Positions 13,130 through 15,840 of a stretch of DNA of 15,840 nt are shown in pieces. The translations under genes were made by a program, and so were the position numbers. The notes beneath the pieces are model-generated. The model was not told the DNA's origin. It saw only the letters and a list, made by a program, of their open reading frames with translations, and did no database searches. The DNA lies in assembly GCA_964443825.1 (NCBI GenBank), contig CAYUEV010000036.1, positions 1 to 15,840 on the forward strand, in the 5' to 3' direction. The DNA comes from UBA1081 sp964443825. GTDB lineage: Bacteria; Bacillota; Clostridia; Oscillospirales; Acutalibacteraceae. Positions within the stretch are counted from its first letter, which is position 1, and the number at the start of each line of letters is the position of its first letter.

Positions 13130-15040
13130 ATGAATCATAAAGTCTCAAGGAAGATTGTTTCCTGCTTATTGGCGGTTGTGATGATATTCTCTATATCATG
13201 TTCCGCCTTCGCAGCCGATGATGATTATGAGTATCCTGTTGTAATTGTAAACGGTATCGCCAATAACCCGATATTCGCGAATCCCGGCACGGCGACGGCC
13301 GATCAGATTTTCCCGCCTGATAAAGTCACGTCTTACACGCTTGTGGCGGAGATGTGCGTCAGCATGATTCAGGCTTTGGCCTCGAACAACTACACCGAAA
13401 CGCTTAATTATTTTGTGGGCAACAACCTTTACGGTCTCAGCGCCCTTCAAAATATTCAGCTTAATCCCGACGGCACGTCTATGAGCGAGAACGTGGGTTC
13501 GATTATCTATAACAAATCCCTGGCTTATTACGGCATGGACGAGTACGGCAAAACCACCGAGGAGAACACCGAGGTTATAGCCGGTTCTTTGGGCGCTGGC
13601 ATGGCCAAGAGAATAGGCGCCGATAACGTGTACGTCTACACTTACGACTGGAGAATAGATCCTCTCGATAACGCGAAAGGTCTTAACGATTTTGTCCAGA
13701 CCGTGAAAGCCCAGTCAAATAAAGAAAAAGTTTCCATAATCTCCGAGGGTTTCGGCTCTTCCATCGCCACCGCTTACCTTTCGCTCTGCCATGAGAACGC
13801 GGCGGCCGACGTAGATAACTTTGTCACGGTCAATTCCGCTTTTGAAGGCTCCTCTCTTATAGGCGACATATTCACGGGCAGACTTATCCGTCAGTACAAC
13901 GAGATCAACAGCTACACGAGCGCCATTATCCGCTATATTAACGATATTTCAGACAATCCCGCCACATGGTTCGCCGGCTGGCTTTCAACCTACATCCTCA
14001 ACAAGAACTGGGAGATGCAGGATTTCGCGGCTCAGGTCATCACCATGATGGGTCATATACGCGATCCTCTCTACGACAATTATTTAAGAGACCTTATTAA
14101 GAACTTTACGGGTCTTTGGGCCATGGTTCCCGTAGAGTACTTCGACGAGGCTATGGACTTTATGTTCATTGACGACGCGTCCACGGCGGGCGACTACAAC
14201 AGCGAGCTTCAAGAGAGAGTTCAGGCCTACAAGAACCTTCAGGGTACGGCTTCGGAGATTCTCAACAAAGCCAAATCCGACGGTATCAACGTGAGCGTGA
14301 TTTCGAGCTGGAATATCCAGATAGCCCCCATGGGCGACAATAAATCCTCCGAGGACGAGCTTTTCGGTCTTTCCGCTCAGAGCGACGGTCTTATAGACAC
14401 CTATTATTCAAGCTTCGGCGCGTACACAATCCCCCTTAACGACGTGGGAGCCGCCGTTCAGCACAAAGACCAGATCAGTAAAGAGGGCGAATGCGCGAAC
14501 CACAACCACTTAAGCGCCGAGTTTGACGCCTTGAATCCCGAACTGAGCCTTTCCGGCATAGCTCACTACATCGACGCCTCTACCTGCGCCCTTCCCGACA
14601 ACACATGGTTCATCAGGAACTTAAAATACGGCTCGTTTGAAACGGACGGCAACTCTATGGACATTATAGAGTACCTGGCGACGACAAACGAGGACACGAC
14701 GGTCTTCACTAATCCTCTTTACCCGCAGTTCTTAAATTGCGACAGATACGTCGACCCGATCGCGGTAGGCATTTCCACCTACAATCCCGGCGACGCCGAC
14801 TATATGCTTGGCGACGTCAATATCGACGGCAAAGTAACCGCTTCAGACGCGAGAGACGCTCTTCGCATTACCGCTCGGCTTGAAGAGTACCCCGCCGCGA
14901 CTTCCACGCAGTTTAAAAACGCCGACGTAAACGGGGACGGGGTTATCACCGCGGCCGACGCGAGGATAATTTTAAGAGTAACCGCCGGGCTTTCCGACTT
15001 TAGCGACTTCCGCGGCACATCCGATTTAGAAGAGAAGTAA
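13130..15040 (+). CDS. Secreted alpha/beta-hydrolase-like protein with C-terminal dockerin, catalytic residues missing
   Basis: 636 residues: signal peptide (about 1-28, cut near AFA-AD), an LCAT/lipase-like alpha/beta-hydrolase region (about 33-510), a short linker, and a two-repeat dockerin (about 559-624; loops DVNIDGKVTASD and DVNGDGVITAAD). YPVVIVNGIANNP (35-47) matches the oxyanion-strand region and SDGLID (418-423) the acid motif (D419). However, the nucleophile elbow reads VSIISEGFGSS (201-211), placing G207 where Ser is expected. In DNTWFIRNLKYG (490-501), Y500 stands where the paralogue at 3357-4517 has His. It is therefore probably a binding or structural protein rather than an esterase, unless nearby S205 or S210 act. 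AAGGAGG is 8 bases before the ATG. It is a single-gene unit with its own promoter and terminator. The dockerin should attach it to a cohesin-bearing surface protein. Confidence 0.85.
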   Translation: MNHKVSRKIVSCLLAVVMIFSISCSAFAADDDYEYPVVIVNGIANNPIFANPGTATADQIFPPDKVTSYTLVAEMCVSMIQALASNNYTETLNYFVGNNLYGLSALQNIQLNPDGTSMSENVGSIIYNKSLAYYGMDEYGKTTEENTEVIAGSLGAGMAKRIGADNVYVYTYDWRIDPLDNAKGLNDFVQTVKAQSNKEKVSIISEGFGSSIATAYLSLCHENAAADVDNFVTVNSAFEGSSLIGDIFTGRLIRQYNEINSYTSAIIRYINDISDNPATWFAGWLSTYILNKNWEMQDFAAQVITMMGHIRDPLYDNYLRDLIKNFTGLWAMVPVEYFDEAMDFMFIDDASTAGDYNSELQERVQAYKNLQGTASEILNKAKSDGINVSVISSWNIQIAPMGDNKSSEDELFGLSAQSDGLIDTYYSSFGAYTIPLNDVGAAVQHKDQISKEGECANHNHLSAEFDALNPELSLSGIAHYIDASTCALPDNTWFIRNLKYGSFETDGNSMDIIEYLATTNEDTTVFTNPLYPQFLNCDRYVDPIAVGISTYNPGDADYMLGDVNIDGKVTASDARDALRITARLEEYPAATSTQFKNADVNGDGVITAADARIILRVTAGLSDFSDFRGTSDLEEK

Positions 15041-15064
15041 ATTTAAAGTAAACTTAATATTAAA

Positions 15065-15097
15065 CTCCCGCTCCTAATTTGGGGCGGGTTTTTTTAA
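15065..15097 (+). terminator. Intrinsic terminator of the C-terminal-dockerin gene
   Basis: CCCGCTCC (15067-15074) pairs with GGGGCGGG (15081-15088), with one G-T pair, around TAATTT, and is followed by seven T. It lies 26 bases past the stop codon. Confidence 0.9.
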
Positions 15098-15147
15098 TTT
15101 CCCGTCATAAATCACGGCGGGGTTTTGCCCAAAAGCGAAAATGCTCT

Positions 15148-15190
15148 TTTTAACGAAAGATGAGACCTTAATTTTGCCGTATCGTTAAAA
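15148..15190. repeat. Perfect 9-bp inverted repeat at the edge of the non-coding tail
   Basis: TTTTAACGA (15148-15156) is exactly complementary to TCGTTAAAA (15182-15190), with a 25-base loop. It sits between the terminator of the dockerin gene and the heptad-repeat region. The function is unknown. Confidence 0.5.
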
Positions 15191-15840
15191 GCCTGAGAGA
15201 CAAATCGACGGTCAGCGGTCAGTGCCTAGTGATTAGAAAATAAAACAAATAGTTTTAATATAACGGTAGAGTAGATAGTGGCAAAGAATTGAACTAATGC
15301 GAAAATGCAACAACGATTTAAGAGAAGAAGATGCGGAGGCGTGGCGTAAAAGAGTGTGAAGAGACGCGGCATAGGAAAGAAGGATGGCGAGAATGTAGTA
15401 AGCAGTTGTTTATGATTAGCGAATAGAGTATAAAACAGAAAGATTTAATATAGAAGTTAGTTAGCAATAGCTAGAGTTTAAAAATAGTTGGTTTTTGTTG
15501 TAAGAGATGAGAGCGGTTAGCGCGGAGTTATAATAGTGATGGCGGTAGGGTCGGCGGTGAGCAGTAAGTAGTAAGTAGCGTTTAGTTTGAAGAATAATAA
15601 TTAATCGTATCCGCTTTACCAACCATTGCGCAACAAAGCAAACGGTAAATACAACCAAAACTAATAAACTTAATTGCATCGGAAATTCCTAAAATTAAGT
15701 TCTAACCACTATCCGCTTATCACTAATAACTACCTTGGCGTTATAGCAAAACTAACTGTCTTACGATCTGATATCTATTGTCTAGAAACCCGTAAATTCC
15801 CAAACTAACTTCCACAGTTGGACAAAGCCTGATTTTACTA
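15191..15840. repeat. Non-coding region with degenerate 7-base-period repeats in both orientations
   Basis: 650 bases without a convincing gene. Clear in-phase heptads occur at 15204-15238 (including GTCAGTG, CCTAGTG), 15395-15436 (GTAGTAA, TTAGCGA), 15554-15588 (GCAGTAA, GTAGTAA) and, on the opposite strand, 15700-15734 (minus-strand reading ATTAGTG, ATAAGCG, GATAGTG). The left 400 bases are A+G-rich with 'TAG' recurring about every seven bases. Around 15600 the bias flips to C+T/A. Two longer related blocks share ATAAAACA followed by TTTAATATA (about 15240-15262 and 15430-15451). No RNA family, CRISPR layout or transposon end is recognised. A 72-codon minus-strand ORF (15461-15679) overlaps it but is doubtful. 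Confidence 0.5.

Noticed and set aside
15461..15679. 72-codon minus-strand ORF with a hydrophobic N-terminus and a possible AGGA site 8 bases before its ATG
   Set aside because: It runs through the heptad-repeat region and its C-terminal half is translated repeat sequence of odd composition. No promoter, family motif or neighbour supports it. A short membrane protein is not excluded.
15191..15840. Possible CRISPR array
   Set aside because: The repeats are 7-base, degenerate and contiguous; there are no identical 25-40 base repeats with unique spacers and no cas genes.

Overview
The window looks like chromosomal DNA of an anaerobic, Gram-positive gut-type clostridium (Oscillospiraceae-like Bacillota). 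This rests on Shine-Dalgarno-led genes, sigma-A-type promoters with 17-base spacers, secreted proteins carrying type I dockerin modules of an 'ASDAR' type, a GPH-type sugar symporter, and a Thr-rich lipoprotein of a kind common in these bacteria. The family placement is inference; there is no rRNA or other phylogenetic marker beyond MurA.

Layout. Positions 1-4517 are read on the minus strand. murA (200-1501) has its own extended -10 promoter and a clear terminator. Upstream of it on the same strand is a three-gene operon: a cytoplasmic alpha/beta-hydrolase-like protein (3357-4517), an ABC ATPase (2610-3332) and its ABC-2-like permease (1802-2629). A divergent promoter pair (4570-4647) separates this operon from plus-strand genes: an N-terminal-dockerin secreted protein (4696-5625), a GPH-family symporter (5946-7382), and a cluster made of a secreted dockerin / cell-wall-binding-repeat / transglutaminase-like protein (7527-8870), an AlgI-like MBOAT O-acyltransferase (8921-10315) and an AlgJ/AlgX-like SGNH protein (10320-11738). 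Then come a lipoprotein with a long leader (12063-12875), a tRNA-Leu(GAG) gene on the minus strand, and a large secreted hydrolase-like protein with a C-terminal dockerin (13130-15040). The last 800 bases hold a terminator, a perfect inverted repeat and a long non-coding heptanucleotide-periodic region.

How the genes may work together. The common theme is the cell envelope: MurA for peptidoglycan precursor synthesis, an MBOAT/SGNH pair expected to O-acetylate an exported polysaccharide, a wall-binding transglutaminase-like protein, a lipoprotein, and three dockerin proteins. None of the three dockerin proteins is a recognisable glycoside hydrolase, so they look more like surface-assembly or envelope proteins than cellulosomal enzymes. 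No cohesin is encoded here.

Most worth a second look: (1) two homologous alpha/beta-hydrolase-like proteins in one window, both without the usual nucleophilic serine (Asp in one; Gly, plus Tyr in place of the catalytic His, in the other); (2) degenerate 7-base-period repeat arrays at three gene ends; (3) the dockerin family on non-carbohydrase proteins; (4) the combination of dockerin, wall-binding repeats and transglutaminase next to an O-acetylation pair. All assignments come from reading the sequence by eye; no database search was run.
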